A stretch of 64,000 nucleotides of DNA from Allorhizobium borbori (GTDB lineage Bacteria > Pseudomonadota > Alphaproteobacteria > Rhizobiales > Rhizobiaceae), in the NCBI RefSeq assembly GCF_014196535.1, contig NZ_JACIDU010000018.1, positions 1 to 64,000 of the forward strand, given 5' to 3'. The position numbers and the translations under genes are program-made. Positions 25,136 to 34,124 of this stretch are shown here, piece after piece. The notes under the pieces are model-generated. The model worked only from the letters and a program-made list of their open reading frames with translations, was not told where the DNA came from and searched no databases. Within the stretch, counting starts at the first letter, position 1. Every line of letters starts with the position of its first letter.

Positions 25136-26176
25136 GTGAAAAAGTCCATCTTCCTGAGCGGCATCCTTCTGGCCGGCATGGCTGCCATTCCGGCCTATGC
25201 CGACCAGACCGTCACTTTCCTTGGCTATAGCGGGTTGTTCCAGGAACGCTACACCAAGGCTGTCATCGAGCCGTTCATGGCCGCCAACCCCGGCATCAAG
25301 GTCGAGTATTTCCCGCAGCAGGGTTCTGCCGCCATGCTCGGCGCGCTGCGCGCCCAGAAGGCCGCGCCGCAATCCGATGTCGCTCTCATGGACGTTTCCG
25401 TCGCCAAGACCGGCACGGACGAGGGCCTGTTCGACAAGATTGACGAGAGCGTCACCAAGAACTTTGCCGATCTCTATCCGAACGCCAAGTTTGAGGGCGT
25501 CGCCGGCGTCGGCGTGACGTTCGACAATCTTGTGCTGATCTACAATACCGATGCCATCAAGAAGGCGCCTGATAGCTGGAATGCGCTGAAGGATACCAGC
25601 CTCAAGGGCAAGGTCGCCATGCTCAGTGCACCGGATATCGTCGGCATCGGCACGACGATCATCATGAACCACATCAATGGTGGCACGGATTTCATCAAGA
25701 ACATCGATGCCGGCATCAACGCCATGGCTGAAGTTGCCCCGAACATCCAGACCTGGGAACCGAAGCCGGAAGTCTATCCGACGGTGGTCAACGGCCAGGT
25801 TTCGCTGGGCGTGGGCTGGAATGCCCGCAGCCAGGTCAACGCCGACGGCTCGAACGGCAAGATGAAGGTGGCTTTGCCCAAGGAAGGCACGATCCTGCAG
25901 ATCAACACGATCAATCTCGTCAAGGGCGGTCCGTCGGCCGAAGCCGCGCGCAAGTTCGTCGATTATGCGCTGAGCGCCGAAGCCCAGGCTGCCTTCACCG
26001 CTTCGATGTACTATGCTCCGACCAACGCCAAGGCCAAGGTTGCCGCCGAGGTCGCCGATCGCACGGTGATTGGCGCCATGGACAAGGTCATTCCGGTTGA
26101 CTGGATCGGTCTGTCCAAGGTCCGTGACCAGATCACGCAGGACTGGCGCCGCAAGGTCATCCCCCTCAGCCGTTAA
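25136..26176 (+). CDS. ABC importer substrate-binding protein, PotD/spermidine-putrescine type
   Basis: A 346-residue periplasmic binding protein with signal peptide VKKSIFLSGILLAGMAAIPAYA. The start is GTG at 25136 with GAGGAG at 25121-25126; an upstream in-frame start would hide the signal peptide. The fold reads as the polyamine/iron group (FMAANPGIKVEYFPQQGSAA; SLGVGWNARSQV; EAARKFVDYALSAEAQAA). With the PotABC-type genes that follow it forms a complete importer. Because the operon continues into eutBC, the ligand may be an amino alcohol or an amide of one rather than a polyamine. Confidence 0.85.
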   Translation: MKKSIFLSGILLAGMAAIPAYADQTVTFLGYSGLFQERYTKAVIEPFMAANPGIKVEYFPQQGSAAMLGALRAQKAAPQSDVALMDVSVAKTGTDEGLFDKIDESVTKNFADLYPNAKFEGVAGVGVTFDNLVLIYNTDAIKKAPDSWNALKDTSLKGKVAMLSAPDIVGIGTTIIMNHINGGTDFIKNIDAGINAMAEVAPNIQTWEPKPEVYPTVVNGQVSLGVGWNARSQVNADGSNGKMKVALPKEGTILQINTINLVKGGPSAEAARKFVDYALSAEAQAAFTASMYYAPTNAKAKVAAEVADRTVIGAMDKVIPVDWIGLSKVRDQITQDWRRKVIPLSR

Positions 26177-26292
26177 GGTTTTCCTCGGCACAATTCCCGT
26201 CGGTCTCCGGGCCGGCGGGTTCCGGTCAAAACCGCAAGACGTCGATTTCCAGACCAGCCGGCCTGGGTCGCTAAAGAAAGGCACAAGCCAGA

Positions 26293-27384
26293 ATGGGAAC
26301 CTCAGACACCATGCAGCCGGGATTCCTCTCGATCCGTTCACTGACCAAGCGCTATGAGACGATGGTCGCCGTCGATGACCTCAATCTGGAGATCGCCAAG
26401 GGCGAGCTGGTTGCTTTTCTCGGCCCGTCGGGCTGTGGTAAGTCGACTTCGCTGCGCATGATCGCAGGTCTTGCACCTGCCACCTCCGGCACGATCTCGA
26501 TCGGCGGCAAGGATGTTACACAGCTTGCCCCCTACAGGCGCGACATCGGGCTCGTGTTCCAGAGCTATGCTCTCTTTCCGCATATGTCGGTTCTCAAGAA
26601 CGTCATGTTCGGGCTTGAAATGCGCAAGGTTCCGGCTGCCGAAGCTGAAAGGCGTGCCCGTGAAGCAATTGCAATGGTCCAGCTCGAAGGCCGCGAGGAC
26701 CGCCGCCCAGCCCAGCTCTCCGGCGGCCAGCAGCAACGTGTTGCCCTTGCCCGCGCGCTGGTGATCCAGCCTTCGATCCTTCTTTTCGACGAGCCGCTTT
26801 CCAATCTCGACGCCAAGCTGCGCGATGAGATGCGCTCCGAAATCCGCAGCATCCAGAAGCGTCTCGGCATTACCTCCATCTTCGTGACCCATGATCAGGT
26901 GGAAGCGCTGAGCATGTGTGACAAGGTGGCGGTGCTGAACGGCGGACGCCTCGAACAGCTCGGCACACCCAACGATCTTTATGAACGTCCCGCAACTGCA
27001 TTTGTCGCTTCCTTCGTCGGCCGGACCAACCGGTTGAGCGGCGTTGCCGAAGGCGACTGCATTTCGGTTGGTGGTAAAGCCTTGCGTGCGCCCGGTGCAA
27101 GCAAGGGCAAGGTCGAGCTGATGGTTCGCCCGCACCGCATGGTCATGACGGCGGCAGGCGAGACGATGCCCGATTTTGGCAGCGAGCCGATCAACAGCAT
27201 CGACGGCGAGATTCGCGACGTCTACTATGCCGGTGACATCCTTCACTACGAAATCGATGCCGGCGGCCAGGTCATGTCCGTCGAGCGCACCACATCCGGC
27301 GGCGAGACGCCCGTTTCCCCCGGCAGTGCGGTGAACCTCACCTGGCGCGTCGCGGATACGCTGGTGTTCGGAGCGGCCCAATGA
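26293..27384 (+). CDS. ABC importer ATPase, PotA type
   Basis: A 363-residue ATPase with Walker A GPSGCGKST, signature LSGGQQQRVALARAL, Walker B ILLFDEPLSNLD and a C-terminal TOBE domain (about residues 280-360; VELMVRPHRM). This long form is typical of polyamine and iron importers. It follows the binding protein after 116 bases that contain an imperfect GC-rich hairpin, a common way to make less ATPase than binding protein. The stop overlaps the permease start by ATGA. Confidence 0.9.
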   Translation: MGTSDTMQPGFLSIRSLTKRYETMVAVDDLNLEIAKGELVAFLGPSGCGKSTSLRMIAGLAPATSGTISIGGKDVTQLAPYRRDIGLVFQSYALFPHMSVLKNVMFGLEMRKVPAAEAERRAREAIAMVQLEGREDRRPAQLSGGQQQRVALARALVIQPSILLFDEPLSNLDAKLRDEMRSEIRSIQKRLGITSIFVTHDQVEALSMCDKVAVLNGGRLEQLGTPNDLYERPATAFVASFVGRTNRLSGVAEGDCISVGGKALRAPGASKGKVELMVRPHRMVMTAAGETMPDFGSEPINSIDGEIRDVYYAGDILHYEIDAGGQVMSVERTTSGGETPVSPGSAVNLTWRVADTLVFGAAQ

Positions 27385-28256
27385 CCGCAGCAACCATGAT
27401 CACGGCTCCCGGTAGCCGCACCTCGTCCATCGTCTTTCTGGCGACGCTTCTTCTCGGGCCGATCATCGCGGTCAACGGACTTGCCTTCATCATGCCGGTC
27501 CTCAACCTCCTGATGCTCTCCTTCCGCGAGAGCCTCGGCGGCGGCGGGCTTGGCGATGCCTATACGCTCGACAACTGGTCTTCCACCCTTGTCGATGGCT
27601 TCTATATCGAACTCATCGTGCAGAGCATTCTGACGAGCCTGATGATCACGATCCTGACGCTTGTCGCCTCCTATCCGATCGCGCTCTACCTGCACCGGGC
27701 ACAGGGCCGCTGGCGCACGATCCTGCTCGTGCTTGTCATCTCACCGCTTTTGACCTCCGCCGTGGTGCGCACCTATGGCTGGATCGCCATTCTTGCCGAC
27801 GATGGACTGATCAACAACACCCTCAAGGCGCTCGGTGCTGATGCCATGAGGCTCCTCTTCAACAAGGTCGGTGTGGTCATCGGGCTCACCGAAATTCTGA
27901 TGCCCTACATGATCCTTGCGCTGCTTGCCGGTTTCGGCAGGCTCGACCCGCGCGTCGAAGAAGCGGCGGAAACGCTCGGCGCCTCGCCATGGAAAGTGTT
28001 CTGGCGGATCATTGTGCCGCTCACCATGCCCGGCGTTGCGCTCGGCTGCCTCCTGTCCTTCGTGCTGGCGGTCAGTTCCTTCATCACGCCCAAGCTCCTT
28101 GGCGGCGGGCGCGTCTTCCTCCTTGCGACGGAAATCTACGACCAGGCGATCGTCACGCTCAACTGGCCACTCGCCGCTACGCTGTCGATGATCATTCTCG
28201 TGATTTTCGGGGCCGCGCTCGTGCTTTATTCCCGGCTTCTGCGGGCCGTTCTTTAA
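27381..28256 (+). CDS. ABC importer permease, PotB type
   Basis: A 291-residue membrane permease with about six helices and the EAA loop RVEEAAETLGASPWKVFWRI. The N-terminal layout (NLLMLSFRESLGGGG) is of the PotB/HisM class. It starts in a 4-base overlap with the ATPase gene and is followed after 12 bases by its PotC-type partner. Confidence 0.9.
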   Translation: MTAATMITAPGSRTSSIVFLATLLLGPIIAVNGLAFIMPVLNLLMLSFRESLGGGGLGDAYTLDNWSSTLVDGFYIELIVQSILTSLMITILTLVASYPIALYLHRAQGRWRTILLVLVISPLLTSAVVRTYGWIAILADDGLINNTLKALGADAMRLLFNKVGVVIGLTEILMPYMILALLAGFGRLDPRVEEAAETLGASPWKVFWRIIVPLTMPGVALGCLLSFVLAVSSFITPKLLGGGRVFLLATEIYDQAIVTLNWPLAATLSMIILVIFGAALVLYSRLLRAVL

Positions 28257-28268
28257 AGGAGTTCAACC

Positions 28269-29063
28269 ATGGACGAACGTCCCGTTCCGCTGACGCTGAA
28301 AATCCTCGCCTTCGTCATGTTCGTGTTCCTGCTGGCGCCTGTCGTGCTGGTGGTGCCGATCTCTTTTTCGGCAGATACCTACATGACCTTTCCGCCTTCA
28401 GGCTGGAGCATGCGCTGGTATGTCGATCTGATGCATAACTCCAGGATGATCGGCGCGCTGGGCACGAGCACGCTGCTGGCGGTGATCGTCACGGTGCTGT
28501 CGATGCTGATTGCGCTTCCGGCGGCCTATGCCATCATCAGGATGCGCGTCATCGGCGCCGAGGCGCTGCTTGCCCTGTTCACCGCGCCGCTTCTCCTGCC
28601 AACCATCGTTCTCGGTCTTGCGATCCTGATCGTCTTTGCCGGTGCCGGTCTGCTCGGAACGTTTACCGGGCTGGTGATTGCGCACCTGATCATCGTGTTG
28701 CCCTATGCGCTCCGTGTTCTGACGACTTCGCTGGCCGGTCTGCCGCTTATCGTTGAAGAGGCCGCGTCCACGCTGGGCGCATCGCCGCTCACCGTCTTCA
28801 CGCGCATTACCATGCCGATGATGATGCCAGGCATCGTGGCGACGGCGGCGCTTTCTTTCCTCGTTTCGTTCGACGAGGCTGTGATCTCGCTCTTCCTCAC
28901 CGGTCCGCGCATCACCACCCTGCCGGTTGCCATGTACCAGCATGTGGAAACCCAGGCCGATCCGCTCGTTGCGGCAATCTCGGTGCTGCTGATCGTGCTG
29001 ACACTCGCTGTGGTGATGATCGTTGACCGGACGGCCGGCCTGACGAAAACCTTTGTGAAGTAA
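28269..29063 (+). CDS. ABC importer permease, PotC type
   Basis: A 264-residue permease, partner of the preceding PotB-type protein. It shows the PotC hallmarks of a short periplasmic segment after helix 1 (FSADTYMTFPPSGWSMRWY) and the EAA loop IVEEAASTLGASPLTVFTRI. AAGGAG precedes the ATG at 28269. The eutB gene follows after 15 bases, so transport and catabolism are co-transcribed. Confidence 0.9.
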   Translation: MDERPVPLTLKILAFVMFVFLLAPVVLVVPISFSADTYMTFPPSGWSMRWYVDLMHNSRMIGALGTSTLLAVIVTVLSMLIALPAAYAIIRMRVIGAEALLALFTAPLLLPTIVLGLAILIVFAGAGLLGTFTGLVIAHLIIVLPYALRVLTTSLAGLPLIVEEAASTLGASPLTVFTRITMPMMMPGIVATAALSFLVSFDEAVISLFLTGPRITTLPVAMYQHVETQADPLVAAISVLLIVLTLAVVMIVDRTAGLTKTFVK

Positions 29064-29078
29064 GGTTGGGGTTGCGAA

Positions 29079-30479
29079 ATGGCATATCGTCAGATTGCGG
29101 CGGGAACGACCTATCGTTTCGACGATCTGAAGTCGCTGATGGCGAAAGCCACGCCCGAACGGTCCGGCGACCAGCTCGCCGGACTGGCAGCCGAAGGCCC
29201 GGTGGAGCGTCTGGCGGCGCAGATGGCGCTTGCCGACCTGCCGCTCAGGACCTTTCTCGAACAGGAGCTTATCGCTTCGGATGACGACGAGGTTTCGGCA
29301 CTGATTGCCCGGCAGCACGACATGGATGCCTTCGGTGCCGTTTCGTCGCTGACCGTTGGCGAATTTCGCGAATGGCTTCTCAACCCCGCAGTCGGCCAGC
29401 CGGAACTGGAAGCCATCACCTGGGGGCTGACGCCGGAAATGGTGGCGGCAGTGTCGAAGATCATGCGCCTGCAGGATCTGGTCACCGTTGCTGCAAAGCG
29501 CGAGGTCATTACCCGTTTTCGCAACACGATCGGCCTGTCCGGGCGTCTCTCCACCCGCAATCAGCCGAACCACCCGACCGACGATTCCAGGGGTATCGCG
29601 CTCTCGGCCATCGACGGGCTGCTGCTGGGCAGCGGCGATGCGGTGATCGGCGTTAATCCGGCAACCAGTGCGGTGCCGGATTATATCCGTGTCGTGCAGT
29701 TGCTCGATGACTTGCGGCAATGGCTGGATATTCCGACCCAGACCTGCTGCCTCGGCCATGTGACCACGGCAATCCGGGCTATGGAACGGGCGGCCCCGGT
29801 CGATCTGGTCTTTCAGTCGATTGCCGGGTCGGAGAAAGCCAATGCCGGCTTCGGTGTCGATCTCGCCGTACTGCGCGAGGCACATGAGGCAGGGCTGGCG
29901 CTGAAGCGGGGTACGCTTGGCGACAATCTGATGTATTTCGAGACGGGGCAGGGCGCCGCGCTCTCCGGCGATGCTCATTTCGGCGTGGACCAGCAGACCA
30001 TGGAGGCTCGCGCCTATGCGGTGGCGCGTGAATTCTCGCCACTTCTCGTCAACACGGTCGTCGGCTTTATTGGTCCGGAATATCTCTATAACGGCAAGCA
30101 GATCATCCGGGCTGGTCTTGAAGACCACTTTTGCGGCAAGCTGCTCGGCCTGCCCATGGGGTGCGATGTCTGCTACACCAACCATGCCGATGCCGATCAG
30201 GAAGACATGGATGTACTGTTGACCATGCTATGCGCGGCCAATGTCAACTTCGTCATCACTGTGCCCGGCTCGGACGACGTGATGCTGAACTACCAGACGC
30301 TTTCGCATCACGATTCGATCTATGCCCGTGAAACGCTTGGACGTCCGCCTGCTCCGGAATTCGAAGAATGGTTGCGCAATGTCGGCCTGACGAATGCCGA
30401 TGGCCGGTTGGCAGACACGCCCGCGCTGGTGACACGCGCCTTGCGGGAACTCGACGTTCTCGAACAGGATGGTGCCTGA
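29079..30479 (+). CDS. eutB: Ethanolamine ammonia-lyase large subunit
   Basis: A 466-residue EutB, the substrate- and cobalamin-binding TIM-barrel subunit that splits ethanolamine into acetaldehyde and ammonia with adenosylcobalamin. Length and motifs match the family: GLSGRLSTRNQPNHPTDDSR, DLVFQSIAGSEKANAGFGVD, GLPMGCDVCYTNHADADQED. The start ATG at 29079 follows the PotC gene directly. There is no eutA reactivase, no acetaldehyde dehydrogenase and no microcompartment gene nearby, so this is the free-enzyme type of system and the aldehyde product must be handled elsewhere. Confidence 0.95.
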   Translation: MAYRQIAAGTTYRFDDLKSLMAKATPERSGDQLAGLAAEGPVERLAAQMALADLPLRTFLEQELIASDDDEVSALIARQHDMDAFGAVSSLTVGEFREWLLNPAVGQPELEAITWGLTPEMVAAVSKIMRLQDLVTVAAKREVITRFRNTIGLSGRLSTRNQPNHPTDDSRGIALSAIDGLLLGSGDAVIGVNPATSAVPDYIRVVQLLDDLRQWLDIPTQTCCLGHVTTAIRAMERAAPVDLVFQSIAGSEKANAGFGVDLAVLREAHEAGLALKRGTLGDNLMYFETGQGAALSGDAHFGVDQQTMEARAYAVAREFSPLLVNTVVGFIGPEYLYNGKQIIRAGLEDHFCGKLLGLPMGCDVCYTNHADADQEDMDVLLTMLCAANVNFVITVPGSDDVMLNYQTLSHHDSIYARETLGRPPAPEFEEWLRNVGLTNADGRLADTPALVTRALRELDVLEQDGA

Positions 30480-31273
30480 TGAGCAAACAGCGTCCGTCCC
30501 TGATCACCAAGGCGCCGGAACTTCTGGAATGCCTGAAGGCGGCGACGGAAGCCCGCATCGCGCTTGGCCGCTGCGGGCCGGGTTTGCCAACCGCCGCCGT
30601 CCAGGGTTTCCTTCTCGATCATGCGCGGGCGCGCCAGGCCGTCTGGCGTCCGCTCGATGTGGATGGACTGGAGCGGAACCTGACGGCTTGCGGCGGGGTG
30701 GTGGTGCATGCCGCCAGTCGGGTGGTCGACAGGGCCGAGTATCTTCGCCGCCCCGATCTCGGGCGAGCGCTCTCCGAAAAGAGCCGCCGAGCGCTTGCGG
30801 CAAAGGCAAGTGAATGTGACGTCGCGTTTGTGATTGCCGACGGTCTCTCGGCCACGGCTGTCGAGATCAATGCCGCGCCGCTGGTTGCAGCCCTTTTGCC
30901 CCTGCTGGCGGAGCAGGACTTTTCGGTCGGGCCGGTCACGATTGCGACCCAGGCCCGCGTTGCGTTGGGTGACGATGCTGGCGTTGCCCTTGGTGCGCGG
31001 ACGGTGATCGTCATTATCGGCGAGCGTCCGGGGCTTTCCGCTGCCGACAGCCTCGGGGTCTACATGACCCATGCGCCGGAAGCTGGCCTGCCGGACTCGC
31101 GGCGCAACTGCATATCGAACATCCGCGACGGCGGCCTCCCTGTCCCGGAAGCCGCTGCCAAGGTCATGTCCCTGCTTCTGGCCATGCGTGCACAGGCGAC
31201 CAGCGGCGTCGATCTCATCGAGCAGGAGGATGGTATCCCGTTAGTGCCGGATGCCCGCGATCAGCGTCTTTGA
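30479..31273 (+). CDS. eutC: Ethanolamine ammonia-lyase small subunit
   Basis: A 264-residue EutC, which forms the cobalamin-binding interface with EutB. Motifs include TEARIALGRCGPGLPT, DFLLDHARARQAVW-like text (here FLLDHARARQAVW), CDVAFVIADGLSATAVEINA and SDRRNCISNIR-like LPDSRRNCISNIRDGG. The ATG at 30479 shares one base with the eutB stop. It is the last gene of the operon; the next gene is convergent. Confidence 0.95.
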   Translation: MSKQRPSLITKAPELLECLKAATEARIALGRCGPGLPTAAVQGFLLDHARARQAVWRPLDVDGLERNLTACGGVVVHAASRVVDRAEYLRRPDLGRALSEKSRRALAAKASECDVAFVIADGLSATAVEINAAPLVAALLPLLAEQDFSVGPVTIATQARVALGDDAGVALGARTVIVIIGERPGLSAADSLGVYMTHAPEAGLPDSRRNCISNIRDGGLPVPEAAAKVMSLLLAMRAQATSGVDLIEQEDGIPLVPDARDQRL

Positions 31274-31347
31274 GACAGAACCGGCTTCGCCGAGAAGAGA
31301 GGATTTTCGGCTATTCTTCAAATCCCGGCAGATTCCGCGCCCGCATC

Positions 31348-32349
31348 TTACTGGAAGGCCTGCGCCAGAAGGGTATAGTTGCGGAGCCGCAATTCCGGCT
31401 GGTCGAGGAAATCCTGGACCATGAACTCGCGGACACCCGTTTCTCTGGCCATACGTTCAATGGCGTGGCGCACGCGTTCAGGCGTACCGACGAGGTAATC
31501 GGGCCAGTCGGTGTCTTCGGCCCCCACATGCCCGCCAAGAATAAGCTCGGCTTCTTCCGGTGTGGGCAGCCTGTCCAGAAAGATGCCCTCTTCCCGGCGT
31601 AGCTTGAAGACAGCCCGCACAGGCATGGCCAGACGTTCCGCTTCCTGCTGGGTTTCGCCGATGACGACGCGTAGCGCCAGAAGCGTTTGCGGCTCGGAAA
31701 TGCCGGCCTGCCAGGGCGATGGCCGGAAATGTTTCCGATAGGCTGCCACTGCATCCGGTGCATTGGCAGGAATGTGAAATGCGCTGCAGGCGAGCGCCAG
31801 CCCATGGCGCGCCGCGCGGACGGCGCTCGCCTCGGTTGCCGCGAGAATCCACGGGAGAGGGCCGGCCGGCTCGTCGGCCATGATGGTGAGGTCCCGGAAC
31901 GGCGAACCATCAGGCAGGTCGTTTCCGAGCCAGCCGACGAGTTCACATACCTGCTGTTCATGATCGTCCGGTGTCTCTGCATCGCGCAGGCGCTTGAGCG
32001 CCGTATCGACCTTGATGCCGGCCGTCGCACGGCCGATCCCGACATCGATGCGTCCGGGGAAAAGCGCGTTCAGCGTGCGCAGCGCTTCGGCGGCCTTGTA
32101 GGGACTGTAGTGGTTGAGCAGCACGCCACCCGCACCGATGCGGATGGTTTTCGTTGCGCCGGCAAGGGCCGCGACGAAAACTTCCGGTGCGGGATTTGCC
32201 TCGAACCGGATGCCGTGATGCTCAACCACCCAGTAGCGCGTATAGCCAAGCCTCTCGGCCTCCTGCGCAAGAGCGATCGAGCTTTGCAGCGCGCCCGAAG
32301 AGGTCATGCCGCGAGGGATTTGTACGGGGTCGAGGATCGAGAGTTTCAT
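31348..32349 (-). CDS. LLM-class flavin-dependent monooxygenase
   Basis: A 333-residue luciferase-like protein of the group with a C-terminal YhbW/MsnO8-like layout (ILDPVQIPRGMTSSGALQSS at the N terminus, RYWVVEHHGI, GAGGVLLNHYSPYKAAEALR, FPGRIDVGIGRA). These enzymes use reduced FMN and oxygen. It is the last gene of a minus-strand operon encoding a sulfonate-type ABC importer, 58 bases after the binding protein, so cleavage of an imported organosulfur compound for sulfur supply is a fair inference. It differs from SsuD in length and signature, and no flavin reductase is adjacent. Confidence 0.82.
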   Translation of the reverse strand: MKLSILDPVQIPRGMTSSGALQSSIALAQEAERLGYTRYWVVEHHGIRFEANPAPEVFVAALAGATKTIRIGAGGVLLNHYSPYKAAEALRTLNALFPGRIDVGIGRATAGIKVDTALKRLRDAETPDDHEQQVCELVGWLGNDLPDGSPFRDLTIMADEPAGPLPWILAATEASAVRAARHGLALACSAFHIPANAPDAVAAYRKHFRPSPWQAGISEPQTLLALRVVIGETQQEAERLAMPVRAVFKLRREEGIFLDRLPTPEEAELILGGHVGAEDTDWPDYLVGTPERVRHAIERMARETGVREFMVQDFLDQPELRLRNYTLLAQAFQ

Positions 32350-32379
32350 GGCGTCCTGCCGGGCATGGATCGGGAAAGG

Positions 32380-32400
32380 GCCGGGGCACATGGCCCCGGC
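32380..32400 (-). terminator. Hairpin between binding-protein and monooxygenase genes
   Basis: GCCGGGGC at 32380-32387 pairs with GCCCCGGC at 32393-32400. It lies in the 58-bp gap inside the operon and lacks a T-run, so it is more likely an mRNA-stabilising or attenuating element than a full terminator. Confidence 0.45.
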
Positions 32401-32407
32401 TCCCGGC

Positions 32408-33364
32408 TTATTTCGCCTCAAAGGCGCTCGGGGCGATGAGATCGGCCTTGATGTCGATGGCGCTTGCCTTCTGAAGCATATTGGCCTCGATCATGAAGGC
32501 CTGATCTTCCGTCAGGTTGGCGACGTCATCTTCACTCATTACCGGCGTGAAATCATAAAGGGGCATCTGCGCCCTGGCGTCTTCGATGGAGATCTTCTGT
32601 TCCTTCGCCGCTATGGCGAGTGCTTCCTCCGGATGGGCTTTCATGAAGGAGAGCGCTTTGTTGTGGGCGTCGAAATAGGCCTTTACCAGATCGGGATGCG
32701 CATCGAGGAAGGCCGTGCGGGCGGCGATGACAGTTGTCGGCTTGATCAGGCCCTCACCGCTGGTCAGCGGCTTGCCGCCGGCTTTTTCGACGGCAACGGC
32801 GTTTGCCCCAGCAAGGGTTGCGACATCCACCTGACCGCTGAGAAGAGCGGCGCGGGCCGTCGGCAGGTCCATGTTGATATATTCCACATCCTTCAGCGTC
32901 AGCCCCTGCTGGGCCAGAGCGGCGACGAGAAGCTGGTTGAGCACGGTGCCCTTCGGGCCGGCGATTTTCTTACCCTTGAGGTCGGCAAGCGTCGCGGGAC
33001 CGTCACCACGGGTCATCAGGAAGTAGGCTTTGGGCGAACGGGCATAAGCTGCGATAACCTTGAGGTCGACACCATTCGCCTTGGCGAGAATGGCCGACGT
33101 GCCCCCTAGAACGCTGGCAATGTCGATTTCCTCGGCGGCGATGGCCTGCGTCTGCTGTGCGCCTGACGTGATTTCCGGGCTCTCGACCTTGACCCCTCTG
33201 GCGGCGAAGGTTTCGTCCAGATAGCCCTTCTCGCGCATCACGATGGAGGGCACGTTGAACGGCGAGGCTACGTAGGTGATGCGGACGCTTGAAGGCTGGT
33301 CAGCGGCAAGGGCCGGTGCGGCGATCAGCGTGGCGGCAAGAGCGATGGTCCGGATGAGCTTCAC
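32408..33364 (-). CDS. ABC importer substrate-binding protein, SsuA/NMT1 type
   Basis: A 318-residue periplasmic protein with signal peptide VKLIRTIALAATLIAAPALA. Body motifs fit the sulfonate/taurine group (VASPFNVPSIVMREKGYLDE; EEIDIASVLGGTSAILAKAN; LKGKKIAGPKGTVLNQLLVA). The start is GTG at 33364 with GAGGAGAAA just upstream. The permease and ATPase genes precede it and a flavin monooxygenase follows, the composition expected for uptake and oxidation of an organosulfur compound. Confidence 0.85.
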   Translation of the reverse strand: MKLIRTIALAATLIAAPALAADQPSSVRITYVASPFNVPSIVMREKGYLDETFAARGVKVESPEITSGAQQTQAIAAEEIDIASVLGGTSAILAKANGVDLKVIAAYARSPKAYFLMTRGDGPATLADLKGKKIAGPKGTVLNQLLVAALAQQGLTLKDVEYINMDLPTARAALLSGQVDVATLAGANAVAVEKAGGKPLTSGEGLIKPTTVIAARTAFLDAHPDLVKAYFDAHNKALSFMKAHPEEALAIAAKEQKISIEDARAQMPLYDFTPVMSEDDVANLTEDQAFMIEANMLQKASAIDIKADLIAPSAFEAK

Positions 33365-33374
33365 GGCTTTCTCC

Positions 33375-34124
33375 TCAATCAGGTTTTGTTTGCATTCGAT
33401 CCGGCGTGGCCGGTGTGAGAAGGCGGGCGAGGACCGCGCGCCGACAGAGAGAGGCTTCGACACCCGTAGGGTCGCGCGGGTAGGGGATGTCGACGGTTTG
33501 CCGTCCAACGACACGGCCCTCCGAAAGCTCGATCACGGTCTGGCCGAGCACGACGGCTTCCTCCACGTCATGGGTGACGAAGACGATTGTCGGCTTTCGT
33601 GCCTGCCACAGGGAAACGAGTTCATTCTGCATGCTGCGCCGGGTAAAGGCGTCGAGCGCGGCGAAGGGTTCGTCCATGAGAAGCAGGTCGGGTTCCATCA
33701 CGAGTGCCCGGGCAAGGGCCACGCGCTGCGCCATGCCCCCCGAAAGCTGGGCCGGCATGGCGCTCCGGAAGGCGCTCAGTCCCGTGAGATCGAGAATGGC
33801 GGACACCCTTTCATCGATCGTTTTGCGATCGACGCGCTTGCGCAGGCCGAAGGCGATGTTTTCGGCAACCTTGAGCCAGGGCATGAGCCGCGCTTCCTGG
33901 AAGACGACGCCAATGCGCGGGGCAGGGCCACCCGAAAGGACTTCGCCGGTGTCGGGCGATGCAAGCCCCGCCAGAATGCGTAGCAGCGTTGTCTTTCCGC
34001 AGCCGCTGCGACCGACAATCGTTGTAAAACTGCCGCGCGTCAGCGTCAGGTCGATGCCCGACAAGGCTGCGACCCGGTGGCCCGCGACGTCATAATGTTT
34101 CCCGATGTTGGAAAGCTCAAGCAC
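33375..34124 (-). CDS. ABC importer ATPase, SsuB type
   Basis: A 249-residue ATPase: Walker A GRSGCGKTT, Q-loop GVVFQEARLMPWLKV, signature LSGGMAQRVALARAL and Walker B LLLMDEPFAALD. The LSGGM variant and the Q-loop wording are typical of SsuB. It starts with GTG at 34124, overlapping the permease end by 8 bases. Confidence 0.88.
   Translation of the reverse strand: MLELSNIGKHYDVAGHRVAALSGIDLTLTRGSFTTIVGRSGCGKTTLLRILAGLASPDTGEVLSGGPAPRIGVVFQEARLMPWLKVAENIAFGLRKRVDRKTIDERVSAILDLTGLSAFRSAMPAQLSGGMAQRVALARALVMEPDLLLMDEPFAALDAFTRRSMQNELVSLWQARKPTIVFVTHDVEEAVVLGQTVIELSEGRVVGRQTVDIPYPRDPTGVEASLCRRAVLARLLTPATPDRMQTKPD

Noticed and set aside
28900-29090. Cobalamin riboswitch before eutB
   Set aside because: EutB needs cobalamin, so I looked for a B12-box-like element; the gap before eutB is only 15 bases and nothing fits.
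28398-30185. A 595-codon frame antisense to potC and eutB genes
   Set aside because: It covers two well-identified genes and has an arginine/histidine/glutamine-rich composition typical of shadow frames.
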